Shown one piece after another: positions 1 to 8,782 of a stretch of 64,000 nt of DNA. Numbering within the stretch: the first letter of the stretch is position 1; every line of letters starts with the position of its first letter. The stretch spans positions 30,245 to 94,244 of the forward strand of contig JAAOMR010000131.1 in assembly GCA_018853935.1 (NCBI GenBank), written 5' to 3'. The notes under the pieces were generated by a model. That model had not been told where the DNA came from. It saw only the letters and a list, made by a program, of their open reading frames with translations, and searched no databases. The translations under genes and the position numbers were made by a program. The DNA comes from Acidithiobacillus ferrivorans. Lineage in GTDB: Bacteria; Pseudomonadota; Gammaproteobacteria; Acidithiobacillales; Acidithiobacillaceae.

Positions 1-1
1 A

Positions 2-1633
2 CTAATGGGGCAGCGCAAGGGGTCAGAAATAAAAATGTTGCGGGAATGGGAGCGAACAGACGCCATACTGAGGTACAGGACGCAGATAAACAAGGAAATC
101 AGTGATCGCGAAGCGGAGTATTGGGTCAGTCGATATCAGAATGACACCAGTGATGCTGGTAGCGATGTTGGAAAGATGGCTGTGGATGGCTACGCCATTT
201 ACGAGGAATATGAAAAATATCTAAAGAAAAACAACAAAATGGACATGAACAGCTTAATCTCCAGGTGTTTACGCATGTACCGAAGCGGCGAGCTAAAACC
301 ACACAATGTGGCACACCTTTTGATTGACGAATACCAAGACAGTGATCGGGTCCAAGTGAGCTGGGCGCTAGAATATATCAAGCAGGGGACGATTATCACC
401 GTAGTTGGTGACGATGACCAAAGTATCTACCGGTTCCGCTCTTCTCTTGGGGTTGAGGCATACAGAATGCTCCGGGAGTCCATCCCTGCGCGAGACTTTT
501 CATTTTACAGGATGGGCACCAACTATCGTTCTGCGGAAGGGATTGTATCCCATGCATCAAAAGCGATAGAAAAAAACCATGATCGCCTTGAAAAAGCTAT
601 CGTGGCACACCGAACAGATCCAGGGGTTGTTAGTCAGAGATGGTTTACCGATAGGGAATCTGAAGCGGAATCCATCGTCGCGCGATTCATGGAAACTGGA
701 AAAAGCATTACCGTGTTATCCAGAACGAAAGCGTGGTTATTTCCGTTAAAGATGTTTTGCAGAATCAACCAATGCCGTTTTGTTCAGTATGACACCAAGG
801 AATCCATAGTCGAGTCTGCGCATGTTGGTCGCGTTATAGCTGGATTAAGGTTTGCTGTAACTGGTAAGGGCTTATCGAATATTAGTCATGCGCTTCGCGC
901 GGTAGGGATTCACGGGGATTCGTTGGCCTCTATAGATGGTGTATTACATGGACTAAAAGATGAAAACCATTTGATGGATGACCACTTGTACAGGAAGGAT
1001 GTGGTAGACTCGCTCAAGGCGGATGATAAAGAAGTGTTTAGAGATTTGCGGGAGTGTTTGTTGGATTTTAATGATGGGATCAAAAGCATAGACGCGGAAG
1101 CTGAAGACAAAGACGCTTTGATAGGTGATTTGATTTTTAATTTAATCGATTTTTTCATGAGCTACACCAAAAAGACGAATCACTTGTCTGACTTGGCCAC
1201 CGTGCAAAAGATATTGTGTCGCTACCTCACGGGGTCACCGCTTGAACGTATCAAGGCGATCAGCAAAAGTCCGAAGGAAGAAGATCCCAGTGATGAACCG
1301 GCAATCCATATGATGACGTTGCATGGTGCCAAAGGGCTTGAGTTTGATGAGGTCTGGATTCCTGGTTGCAATGAACAGCATTTGCCGCATAGCGATGCCA
1401 AGACGGACGATGACGTAGAAGAGGAGCGTCGCCTTTTTTATGTAGGTATAACGCGCGCCAGAAACGTGATCAATTTGAGCGCTATTATTAATGATGGATC
1501 TACTGGGTCTCGGCTGTACAAGCCGAGCATTTTCTTGGGGGATGCAGGGTTGGAAATGAGTGACTCCCAAGCCCCGATATGCCCGCTTGATGTTGACGGA
1601 GTGTCTGACACTGAGGAGTTGATGGATGGGTAG
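2..1633 (+). CDS. UvrD/PcrA-type superfamily 1 DNA helicase, 3' part
   Basis: This is an ATP-dependent 3'-5' DNA helicase of the UvrD/PcrA/Rep group. The frame is open to the left edge of the window, so the N-terminus with the Walker A motif lies outside. Visible motifs, in order, are DEYQD (motif II, near residue 108), GDDDQSIYRFR (III), TNYRS (IV), LHGAKGLEFDEVW (V, near 437) and RRLFYVGITRAR (VI). These leave little doubt about the family. The acidic C-terminal tail after motif VI is short and lacks the usual UvrD C-terminal extension. A conjugative element might use it in recombination or repair alongside the RecT module at 20-25 kb, but this is inference. It is followed by a repeated leader motif and a terminator before nrdB. 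Confidence 0.93.
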   Translation, partial: LMGQRKGSEIKMLREWERTDAILRYRTQINKEISDREAEYWVSRYQNDTSDAGSDVGKMAVDGYAIYEEYEKYLKKNNKMDMNSLISRCLRMYRSGELKPHNVAHLLIDEYQDSDRVQVSWALEYIKQGTIITVVGDDDQSIYRFRSSLGVEAYRMLRESIPARDFSFYRMGTNYRSAEGIVSHASKAIEKNHDRLEKAIVAHRTDPGVVSQRWFTDRESEAESIVARFMETGKSITVLSRTKAWLFPLKMFCRINQCRFVQYDTKESIVESAHVGRVIAGLRFAVTGKGLSNISHALRAVGIHGDSLASIDGVLHGLKDENHLMDDHLYRKDVVDSLKADDKEVFRDLRECLLDFNDGIKSIDAEAEDKDALIGDLIFNLIDFFMSYTKKTNHLSDLATVQKILCRYLTGSPLERIKAISKSPKEEDPSDEPAIHMMTLHGAKGLEFDEVWIPGCNEQHLPHSDAKTDDDVEEERRLFYVGITRARNVINLSAIINDGSTGSRLYKPSIFLGDAGLEMSDSQAPICPLDVDGVSDTEELMDG

Positions 1634-1682
1634 AATGAATGATAGTATTAGACCTCTACTGCCGGCTGACTGTATCAGCGAA

Positions 1683-1712
1683 GCGCTCCTTGGCCAGAGC
1701 TCTCATCAACCC
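1683..1712 (+). promoter_or_regulatory. Conserved leader stem-loop upstream of nrdB (copy 1 of 3)
   Basis: A small hairpin, GCTC-CTTGGCCA-GAGC, is followed by TCTCATCAACCC. Closely matching sequences stand upstream of parB (minus strand, 20193-20222) and of the exonuclease gene (minus strand, 24678-24707). In this copy, as at parB, an intrinsic terminator and then the Shine-Dalgarno follow directly. This suggests a cis-acting leader RNA or operator, but the role is unknown. Confidence 0.45.
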
Positions 1713-1715
1713 TTA

Positions 1716-1753
1716 AACCCGTTATTGCCCTCAGGCTAATAACGGGTTTTTTA
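1716..1753 (+). terminator. Rho-independent terminator before nrdB
   Basis: The stem AACCCGTTATT/AATAACGGGTT encloses an 11-base loop and is followed by a run of six T. It ends the helicase transcript. Because it lies only 15 bases before the nrdB start and directly after the leader stem-loop, it could also act as an attenuator. Confidence 0.85.
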
Positions 1754-1767
1754 TTGGAGGCTACCCC

Positions 1768-2799
1768 ATGAGTACAAGTATCGAACGGGTACGCGCAGAA
1801 GACAAGCGTATCATTAACGGCCGCGCCGATGTCAACCAACTGGTGCCCTTTAAATATCAGTGGGCCTGGGACAAATATCTCGCGGCTTGCGCCAACCACT
1901 GGATGCCACAGGAAGTACAGATGTCGCGGGATATCGCCTTGTGGAAGGACCCTAAAGGGTTGTCCGAAGACGAGCGCCGCATCATCAAGCGTAACCTGGG
2001 TTTTTTCACAACCGCCGACAGTCTGGCCGCCAACAATATCGTGCTGGGCACATACCGTCATATCACGGCCCCGGAATGCCGTCAGTACATGTTGCGCCAG
2101 GCATTCGAAGAGGCTATCCATACCCATGCCTATCAGTACATTGTCGAGTCCATCGGTCTCGATGAGGGCGAAATCTTCAACATGTACCATGAAATTGATT
2201 CGGTGCGTGAAAAAGATGAGTTTCTTATGCCTTTTATTGACTGTCTGGCTGACCCTACCTTCAAAACTGGTACCTTTGGAAACGACCAGAAGTTATTGCG
2301 GTCACTAATCGTTTTCGCCGCGATCATGGAGGGCACATTCTTTTATGTCGGTTTTAGTCAGATTTTGGCTATGGGTCGACAGAACAAGATGATGGGTGCG
2401 GCAGAGCAGTATCAGTACATCCTGCGCGACGAATCCATGCACTGCAATTTTGGTATCGACATGGCAAACCAGATCAAGATAGAGAATCCGCATCTCTGGA
2501 CCGCGGAATTTCAGCAGGAGATTATAGCACTCATTCGCCGTGGGGTTGAACTGGAATCAGCCTATGCTGACGACACTATGCCCCGTGGAGTGCTTGGACT
2601 TAACGCCACAGTCTTCAAGGAATACGTGCAGTACATAGGCAATCGCCGTCTGGCCCAACTGGATCTGCCACAGCAATATCCCGGTGTGCAGAATCCGTTC
2701 CCATGGATGAGTGAAATGATGGACCTCAAGAAAGAGAAGAATTTTTTTGAGACTCGTGTCACGGAATATCAGACCGGAGGCGCGCTGAGTTGGGAGTAA
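1768..2799 (+). CDS. nrdB: Ribonucleoside-diphosphate reductase class I, beta subunit
   Basis: This is the radical-generating small subunit that works with NrdA to make deoxyribonucleotides in the cytoplasm. The 343-residue length fits the family. Metal-ligand motifs are visible as EEAIHTHAY (EXXH near residue 113) and DESMHCNFG (EXXH near 210). The Tyr in HTHAY aligns with the radical Tyr of class Ia enzymes, so a tyrosyl-radical enzyme is expected. The start is supported by GGAGG seven bases upstream. Terminators lie on both sides. nrdA follows after one small gene, so the pair is close but not in one simple operon. RNR genes are common on large phages and some plasmids, where they feed the element's own replication. 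Confidence 0.95.
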   Translation: MSTSIERVRAEDKRIINGRADVNQLVPFKYQWAWDKYLAACANHWMPQEVQMSRDIALWKDPKGLSEDERRIIKRNLGFFTTADSLAANNIVLGTYRHITAPECRQYMLRQAFEEAIHTHAYQYIVESIGLDEGEIFNMYHEIDSVREKDEFLMPFIDCLADPTFKTGTFGNDQKLLRSLIVFAAIMEGTFFYVGFSQILAMGRQNKMMGAAEQYQYILRDESMHCNFGIDMANQIKIENPHLWTAEFQQEIIALIRRGVELESAYADDTMPRGVLGLNATVFKEYVQYIGNRRLAQLDLPQQYPGVQNPFPWMSEMMDLKKEKNFFETRVTEYQTGGALSWE

Positions 2800-2842
2800 A
2801 CAATAATCAGTAGCATTTGCCTGATCCTTCCCGACCCACAAT

Positions 2843-2866
2843 ACGCCAGCATGCCTGGCGTTTTTT
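2843..2866 (+). terminator. Rho-independent terminator after nrdB
   Basis: The stem ACGCCAG/CTGGCG(T) with a short CATGC loop is followed by six T. It separates nrdB from the small gene that starts at 2896. Confidence 0.85.
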
Positions 2867-2895
2867 ATAACTTGTCGCTCAAGGAGTTAAATAAT

Positions 2896-3252
2896 ATGAT
2901 GTCCAGCATGAGAACGCCCATAGCTTTATATCGCGCATTACAGGCAGCCAAGGTTCCTGACGACCTCGCCAAAGAAGCGGCTGATGCAACCGCCGAAGAC
3001 ATGAATGCGCTGATTGCTCAACTTGTCACCAAGCAGGACCTTGCTGTTACCAACGCTCGCATAGATGCACTGGCCAAGACGGTTGAAGTTCAGTTTGACA
3101 GCATGAATAAAGTCATTGAAAGCATGAATAAGGTCATTGAAAGCAAATTCAAGGTGGTAAATATCTACTTGCTTGTTGTTGGCGTCCTTGCCGGCTCGTC
3201 GAGCCCGATCTTCGCTTCACTGGTACACGCTATCGGCACATTGTTGCACTAA
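2896..3252 (+). CDS. Small coiled-coil protein with C-terminal membrane anchor
   Basis: This 118-residue protein is of unknown function. I chose the ATG after AAGGAGTTAAATAAT; an earlier ATG at 2851 lies inside the terminator. The N-terminal half is helical and Ala/Glu-rich. The middle has a direct repeat, SMNKVIE SMNKVIE, typical of a coiled coil, and the last 30 residues form one hydrophobic segment. The arrangement resembles small DUF1640-like coiled-coil membrane proteins, but I cannot assign a family. It lies between nrdB and nrdA, which may be chance. Confidence 0.7.
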   Translation: MMSSMRTPIALYRALQAAKVPDDLAKEAADATAEDMNALIAQLVTKQDLAVTNARIDALAKTVEVQFDSMNKVIESMNKVIESKFKVVNIYLLVVGVLAGSSSPIFASLVHAIGTLLH

Positions 3253-3545
3253 CCTCCAGCAACCTAGAATCGAACCACCAACGGCTGGTTATCACCTGCC
3301 TTTTTCTACCTGCAATTCAAGTTCTTATCGCTTCTTTAGTATATGGCGAGGACCATGCACGCCATAATTTCACACCAAATCGAGCCCACATAAAGGACGA
3401 GTAAAAACGTTCTTTTTTATGTGCGCACGTATCCCATGTTGTACACCATCAAACCCGGTCGACGCATAGTCGGCTTTTTTTGTTTCCTGACTGCATACCT
3501 TGCTATGGAAACCAACAACCAGAACCCCCCTTACAGGAGAATATC
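3253..3545 (+). promoter_or_regulatory. nrdA leader region
   Basis: This 293-base stretch has no convincing gene. It holds an intrinsic terminator (3455-3481) and, just before it, a sequence at 3436-3454 (ATGTTGTACACCATCAAAC) that matches the first 19 bases of nrdA at 16 positions. A promoter for nrdA must lie downstream of the terminator, or the terminator is an attenuator. The nrdA Shine-Dalgarno (AGGAG) is at 3535-3539. Confidence 0.5.
3455..3481 (+). terminator. Rho-independent terminator in the nrdA leader
   Basis: The stem GGTCGAC/GTCGGC, with one G-U pair and loop GCATA, is followed by seven T. It lies about 65 bases before the nrdA start. Confidence 0.65.
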
Positions 3546-6401
3546 ATGTTGCATACCATTAAACGGGACGGAAACCTCGCCCCTTTCGACGCCTCCAAGA
3601 TCGAGGCGGCTATCGCCATGGCGTTCCTCAAGGACGCCGACGGCAACCCGCGGGTCGGCACCGAACACTCTGCGGCGGTTCGCGAAAAGGTTAAAACCAT
3701 CACTGGCGCTGTGGTCTCCGCGTTGGAGTCACGCCCGAATGACGGCACCATCCAGATCGAGGATATTCAGGATCAGGTGGAACTGGCTCTCATGCGCTCC
3801 GGCGAACACAAGATCGCCAGAGACTATGTGCTCTATCGTGAGAAGCGCGCACAAAGCCGTCAGGTCGGCGCGCCCATGTCTGCAACTGAACGCCCCATCC
3901 ATGTGTTGACGGCGGACAGCGAATTAGTGCTACTCAATCTCGACGAGGTCCTTAAAGACGTGGAGCGGGAGTGCTGCGGCACCATAAACCGGCACGGAAT
4001 GTCTGATGCCAAACTGGTGCTAAAGCACGCCATACCCATGTTGTACGACGAAATGCCGCAACGTGACGTCAACAAGGCGCTGGTGTTTTCCGCGCGGTCT
4101 TTGATCGAGCGGGATTCAGATTTTGCCTATGTGGCTGCGGCGTTGTTCCTGCGAGATATTCGGCAGGAAGTGTTTTGTCTGGATCATGCTGTTGGCGAAT
4201 CTGAAGCCGTCGAACGATATCCAGACTATTTCATGAGCTACATTCAGCACGGCATCGCCATCGGTCGGTTGGACCCGCGTCTCGGCACGTTCGATCTGCA
4301 TAAGTTGGCGAAAGCCATGGACTGCAGCCGCGATTATGACCTGCAATACCTTGGTCTGCAGATTCTTTATGACCGGTATTTCATTCACGAGAATGAGCGC
4401 CGGTTGGAATTGCCGCAGATCATGTGGATGCGCGTCGCCATGGGCCTCGCCATCAACGAAATCGACCGGGAAGCTCGGGCCATCGAATTTTACGATGTGC
4501 TTTCGACGTTCCGGTTTGTCTGCTCCACCCCTACCCTGTTCAATGCGGGAACCACGCATCCGCAGTTGTCCAGTTGTTTTCTGACGACGGTGCCGGACGA
4601 TCTCGAAGGGATATTCGACGCCATCAAGGAAAACGCCATGCTCTCCAAGTTTTCCGGCGGGCTCGGTAATGATTGGACCCCGGTTCGCGGTATGGGCGCA
4701 TGGATCAAAGGCACGAACGGCAAGTCGCAAGGCGTGGTGCCTTTTTTGAAGGTGGTGAACGACACGGCGGTGGCTGTGAATCAGGGAGGAAAGAGAAAAG
4801 GAGCAGTATGTGCCTACCTTGAAACTTGGCATATCGATATGGAAGAGTTCCTCGATCTGCGCAAGAACACCGGCGATGACCGCCGGCGCATGCACGATAT
4901 GGACACGGCCAACTGGATTCCAGACCTGTTCATGGAACGCATGGAAGCGAATGCGGAGTGGACGCTGTTCAGTCCAAATGAAGTGCCAGACCTGCATGAT
5001 TTGTTCGGTAGGGCATTCAAAGATCGCTATGAGGAGTATGAACACCTCGCAGATGAAGGGAAAATCACCTTGTTCAAACGGGTCAATGCAGTAGAGTTGT
5101 GGCGCAAGATGTTGGGTGCGCTGTTTGAGACCGGGCACCCGTGGATTACCTTCAAGGATCCCTGCAATATTCGCAGTCCGCAGGGCCATGTCGGGGTGGT
5201 GCACAGCTCCAATCTTTGTACGGAAATCACCCTCAACAGCAGCAATGATGAAACCGCTGTCTGCAATCTCGGGTCGGTGAATTTGCTCAAACACATCATC
5301 CTTAATCCCGTAATCTATACCGAGGGTGATGAACAAGTGCGGTACGATGGAAAAGGTTTGTTTACTGAGTGCCTTGATACGGACGAGGTATTGGCCAGGA
5401 TCGACACGGCAACCTTGGAGCAGACGGTGCGTACGGCCATGCGCATGCTGGACAATGTTATCGACTTGAATTTTTACGCCTCCAACAAGGCGCGAAATGC
5501 CAACATGCGTCACCGCGCGGTAGGGCTTGGTCTCATGGGTTTTGCCGATTCGCTGTCCGCGTTGAAAATACCCATGGATTGTGCGGCTGCTGTCACTTTC
5601 GCGGATGTCGCGCAGGAAGTGATCTCATACTTCGCCATAGACACATCGGCGGATTTGGCGCGGGAACGCGGAAGCTATCACAGCTTTCCTGGTTCTGACT
5701 GGTCCATGGGTGTGCTGCCCATCGACACTGTCTCGCGCCTGGTAAAAGAGCGTGCTATGCCAGTGGATATCGTCATGGGTTGCGCCATGGATGAAGACCA
5801 TTGGTTGGCACTCCGGGCAAAGGTGGCGGGCGGCATGCGGAACAGCAATTGCATGGCAATCGCTCCCACTGCGACCATCTCCAACATCGTAGGCGTCAGC
5901 CAGGGTATTGACCCGGTCTACCAGAATCTCTTCGTCAAGTCTAACTTGTCCGGAGAATTCACGGTAGTCAACCGGGCCATGGAGTCTGACCTTGCCAAGC
6001 TTGACCTCTGGGATGACGTCATGGTCAACGATCTCAAGTATTTCGACGGTTCATTGGCACAGATCGACCGTGTACCGGCTGACCTGAAGCGTTTGTATGC
6101 CACCGCGTTCGAAATAGACCCGAAATGGCTGGTGCAAATGGCGGCTCACCGTCAAAAGTGGATCGATCAGGCGCAAAGCCTGAATTTGTACTTGTCGCAG
6201 CCTTCTGGCAAGAAACTGGATGCTCTGTACCGGTTGGCGTGGCGAATGGGCCTGAAAACGACCTACTACCTGCGCTCGCTGGGTGCCACATCTGCCGAGA
6301 AATCGACGGTAGAACGTGGTTCGCTCAACGCCGTTTCCGCCATCAGCCCGGCCCCAAAGGCCTGTTTGATTGACGATCCGACGTGCGAGGCTTGCCAGTA
6401 A
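3546..6401 (+). CDS. nrdA: Ribonucleoside-diphosphate reductase class I, alpha subunit
   Basis: This is the catalytic large subunit that reduces ribonucleoside diphosphates. It has 951 residues from the ATG after AGGAGAATATC. The N-terminus (MLHTIKRDGN) opens an ATP-cone regulatory domain of about 90 residues. Active-site motifs are present: STPTLFNAGTTHPQLSSCF, NLCTEITLNSS and AVCNLGSVNLL, giving the thiyl-radical Cys and its Cys/Glu partners. The protein ends in CEACQ, the C-terminal CxxC used for thiol exchange. PTATISNIVGVSQGIDP is also typical of the family. Nothing suggests inactivation. It partners with nrdB upstream. Confidence 0.96.
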   Translation: MLHTIKRDGNLAPFDASKIEAAIAMAFLKDADGNPRVGTEHSAAVREKVKTITGAVVSALESRPNDGTIQIEDIQDQVELALMRSGEHKIARDYVLYREKRAQSRQVGAPMSATERPIHVLTADSELVLLNLDEVLKDVERECCGTINRHGMSDAKLVLKHAIPMLYDEMPQRDVNKALVFSARSLIERDSDFAYVAAALFLRDIRQEVFCLDHAVGESEAVERYPDYFMSYIQHGIAIGRLDPRLGTFDLHKLAKAMDCSRDYDLQYLGLQILYDRYFIHENERRLELPQIMWMRVAMGLAINEIDREARAIEFYDVLSTFRFVCSTPTLFNAGTTHPQLSSCFLTTVPDDLEGIFDAIKENAMLSKFSGGLGNDWTPVRGMGAWIKGTNGKSQGVVPFLKVVNDTAVAVNQGGKRKGAVCAYLETWHIDMEEFLDLRKNTGDDRRRMHDMDTANWIPDLFMERMEANAEWTLFSPNEVPDLHDLFGRAFKDRYEEYEHLADEGKITLFKRVNAVELWRKMLGALFETGHPWITFKDPCNIRSPQGHVGVVHSSNLCTEITLNSSNDETAVCNLGSVNLLKHIILNPVIYTEGDEQVRYDGKGLFTECLDTDEVLARIDTATLEQTVRTAMRMLDNVIDLNFYASNKARNANMRHRAVGLGLMGFADSLSALKIPMDCAAAVTFADVAQEVISYFAIDTSADLARERGSYHSFPGSDWSMGVLPIDTVSRLVKERAMPVDIVMGCAMDEDHWLALRAKVAGGMRNSNCMAIAPTATISNIVGVSQGIDPVYQNLFVKSNLSGEFTVVNRAMESDLAKLDLWDDVMVNDLKYFDGSLAQIDRVPADLKRLYATAFEIDPKWLVQMAAHRQKWIDQAQSLNLYLSQPSGKKLDALYRLAWRMGLKTTYYLRSLGATSAEKSTVERGSLNAVSAISPAPKACLIDDPTCEACQ

Positions 6402-6445
6402 AATTACTTCATCTTTGAGGCCGGTCCACGGCCTCGTTTATAGTA

Positions 6446-6482
6446 AAGACCCAAAGGCCATTAGGCTTTTGGGTCTTTTTTG
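6446..6482 (+). terminator. Rho-independent terminator after nrdA
   Basis: The stem AAGACCCAAA/TTTGGGTCTT is followed by T residues 45 bases after the nrdA stop. It faces the convergent HD-domain gene. Confidence 0.85.
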
Positions 6483-6577
6483 TGTCCATTTTTATGCGAA
6501 CGAAAATTTGCGATGCGGAAGCTGTCGGCAACTGGTTAATAACGAGGGCGAAATCTCAAGGGTTACTTTTTGGAGAT

Positions 6578-8128
6578 TTATCTTGCTGGCGTCACTGCGA
6601 TCTCGTTTTTCCATTCTACCCATGTACTTACTACATCTTCAGGGAATCGTTCCGCAAAGAACGCATAATACGGGGCTTGTCTAACGGCATTTCGGCCGGA
6701 GCGCACGAAAAAAAGCCCATTTTCAGATATTTTATTGTTCACCTTGCACGAAATCCATGCGTTCTCGGTGAATATGTCTGTAAGCGTAGCGACTGCAGGA
6801 TGAATAGATGCTTGCTGGTCAGTATTCAGGCGGAGCGATTCTACGTGTTGTATATCTAACGATTCGGCTAGTTTCCTGACAATGAGAGAACTTTGTATAA
6901 GCACGCACCCTAGCGTTTTATCGTATATACCATCCAGCGGTTTGTTTTTGTTAATCGACTGGTTGATATTGAGCGCATAAAGAAAACTCTCCAATGCTTT
7001 GTCAATAGAATAATTCAAATCAATATCAAGAAGGCCGCCAGATTCTGTCGTGATGTCTTGCCCGGAAAATGTCTCTTCTGGTGTTGTTGGTATAATGATA
7101 GGCCTGATCTGTTTGCTAGGAACAACTTCTATAATAGTGGTCGTCTCCTGATTTTTGGTGGTTATTGTTTCAGGTGACGACTGTTTTTCTTCCTGTAAAG
7201 GTACTTTGCTCTGCTCTTGTGACTCTATTTGAACACCTGCGTTTTCCTTGGCCAACTGAGCAACTGCAGCTTTTTCTTTGGCAGTAACGCTAGCGTCGCA
7301 ATGGAGCACCCCTTTGGAGACCAGTATGGCAGCCTCACTCACATTTTGCGGTTTTACACCATAATTCTTCAGCATCAGCGAAAAACATTCCATATAAAAA
7401 TGGCGTTTTTCCAACTCTATTGATGCGTAGGATGGCAATCGTCGGAATACGTTTGCGCTGAGTTGCGCGTGCCGCGTGCTAACCAGTTTCCATTGACCTG
7501 TTTTCAGCAATTGGTAGGCCAGTAATTTGCCCAAGTCGTGACATGCCGCCAGGATACTGTAATCCGTAGATGGACCATATCGGCTGGCCGCATACATCCA
7601 GACATTCAACGTGTGGTTATATAAAGAGGTGCCATGGGCGCCAGAGAGGTCTGCTGGATATTCTTTGTTGGCAGCCAATGCACGTAGTGCGTCACGTTCT
7701 ATCTCGGACATTTTTGAAAGTACATCTTTCGCCTCTGGCCCAAACAAGCGAACAATGTCATCTTCTACAGTCCTGAGATCGCCTGGGCTTCCCCATGGCG
7801 TCGCATATTCTCTCTGGTCAAGAGGGTTACCATACATCTCTTCTGAAACGCCGAATGGGTCAGTAAATTTATTAATGTGATCGGACGCGACTTTTTTTTT
7901 GGAAAGATCGAGGCGTAAATTTGTTACCGCGTTCAACAGTAACAGCGGTACGAAGAAAAGCATGAATACAATAACGACGTACGTGGAGCCACTAAAAAAT
8001 GTAAAAACGTACTCTGAAAAGGAAATCTTTGTGTGCGCCTGAAAAATAAAGTGGCCGCCCATGAAAAGCAGCATAAAGTCCATACTGATAATAAACATCG
8101 CTCTGAAAAATATGGAGAAGTGTTTCAT
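6578..8128 (-). CDS. Membrane-anchored HD-domain protein
   Basis: This 516-residue protein has two hydrophobic segments in the first 70 residues, then a soluble part. The sequences HGTSLYNHTLNVW and, about 20 residues later, AACHDLGK match the H...HD pattern of HD phosphohydrolases. Later comes a Glu/Ser/Thr-rich low-complexity stretch (near 290-350) and a C-terminal domain ending around FFAERFPEDVVSTWVEWK. HD domains occur in the TraI_2 group of conjugation proteins and in nucleotide or second-messenger hydrolases. I see no relaxase Tyr motif, so I do not name it TraI. It is the last gene of the replication operon. No good Shine-Dalgarno precedes the start, which leaves the first codons uncertain. 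Confidence 0.7.
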   Translation of the reverse strand: MKHFSIFFRAMFIISMDFMLLFMGGHFIFQAHTKISFSEYVFTFFSGSTYVVIVFMLFFVPLLLLNAVTNLRLDLSKKKVASDHINKFTDPFGVSEEMYGNPLDQREYATPWGSPGDLRTVEDDIVRLFGPEAKDVLSKMSEIERDALRALAANKEYPADLSGAHGTSLYNHTLNVWMYAASRYGPSTDYSILAACHDLGKLLAYQLLKTGQWKLVSTRHAQLSANVFRRLPSYASIELEKRHFYMECFSLMLKNYGVKPQNVSEAAILVSKGVLHCDASVTAKEKAAVAQLAKENAGVQIESQEQSKVPLQEEKQSSPETITTKNQETTTIIEVVPSKQIRPIIIPTTPEETFSGQDITTESGGLLDIDLNYSIDKALESFLYALNINQSINKNKPLDGIYDKTLGCVLIQSSLIVRKLAESLDIQHVESLRLNTDQQASIHPAVATLTDIFTENAWISCKVNNKISENGLFFVRSGRNAVRQAPYYAFFAERFPEDVVSTWVEWKNEIAVTPAR

Positions 8129-8142
8129 GTGGCGGCCTTAGA

Positions 8143-8165
8143 GGCCGAAGTCAACAACTTCGGCC
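8143..8165. repeat. Perfect inverted repeat between two genes
   Basis: A 9-bp stem, GGCCGAAGT/ACTTCGGCC, with a 5-base loop sits in the gap between the 181-residue gene and the HD gene. There is no T-run after it on the minus strand, so it may be an operator, an RNA processing signal or a weak terminator. Confidence 0.6.
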
Positions 8166-8176
8166 GTTCCATATCA

Positions 8177-8722
8177 TCAAACGGCAGGCATGTGTTTGCT
8201 GGTGCCTTCAATAACCTGCTCAAGCGGCTCACTTGATTTCTTCATGGCAGAGATGCGACCAGCCACCTGTTTATCCAGGATTTTACGTTGGTCATTCAGG
8301 TCGATGCTGATCGCGATTTCCGCAATGATATCCATCAGCTGGTCGGCGACAGAAATAATGCGCTTTTCGTATTCCGTCTTCAGCAGCAACATCTCCAAAT
8401 TCGCGGAATTCGAAACGTTGCGATCCAGAAGCATGAACACCCTGTCGAGATCTCCGGAAATTTCGAGGATTCGGCGCACATAGGCCGTCTGGGCAATCTG
8501 TGTACGCAAGGCGGCATTCTTGAGCTCACGGAACGACTGATTGCCACCCATGACCAAGTTGCGGATCATGAAGTATACACTGATGTTGCCGGATGCTTCT
8601 TCGCGAACGCGTGTTAGCAGTGCGGCGATTTCGTTTTCGGTTGCCACACGGCGTGCTTGGCGCGGTGCAGGCCCGGGTGAGGTTTTGGCTGGGGTGGGGG
8701 TGGTTTGAGTAACGTCATCCAT
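8177..8722 (-). CDS. Unknown helical protein
   Basis: This 181-residue protein of no recognised family starts at an ATG preceded by AAAGGAATCGATTAC. The first 25 residues are Thr/Pro/Ala-rich and probably disordered. The rest is strongly helical, with many Leu/Ile heptad-like spacings and no hydrophobic membrane segment. It lies between the NusA-like gene and the HD gene in the same direction, so it is probably co-transcribed. No catalytic motif is evident. Confidence 0.65.
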   Translation of the reverse strand: MDDVTQTTPTPAKTSPGPAPRQARRVATENEIAALLTRVREEASGNISVYFMIRNLVMGGNQSFRELKNAALRTQIAQTAYVRRILEISGDLDRVFMLLDRNVSNSANLEMLLLKTEYEKRIISVADQLMDIIAEIAISIDLNDQRKILDKQVAGRISAMKKSSEPLEQVIEGTSKHMPAV

Positions 8723-8782
8723 GTAATCGATTCCTTTAGGGCGTGATTGCCATGGAATCTGTCGAGGGGGGAAGTCCGAAAT

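Noticed and set aside
4116..5513. A 465-codon frame antisense to nrdA
   Set aside because: nrdA is unmistakable on the plus strand; the antisense translation is His/Val-rich without domains or start signal.
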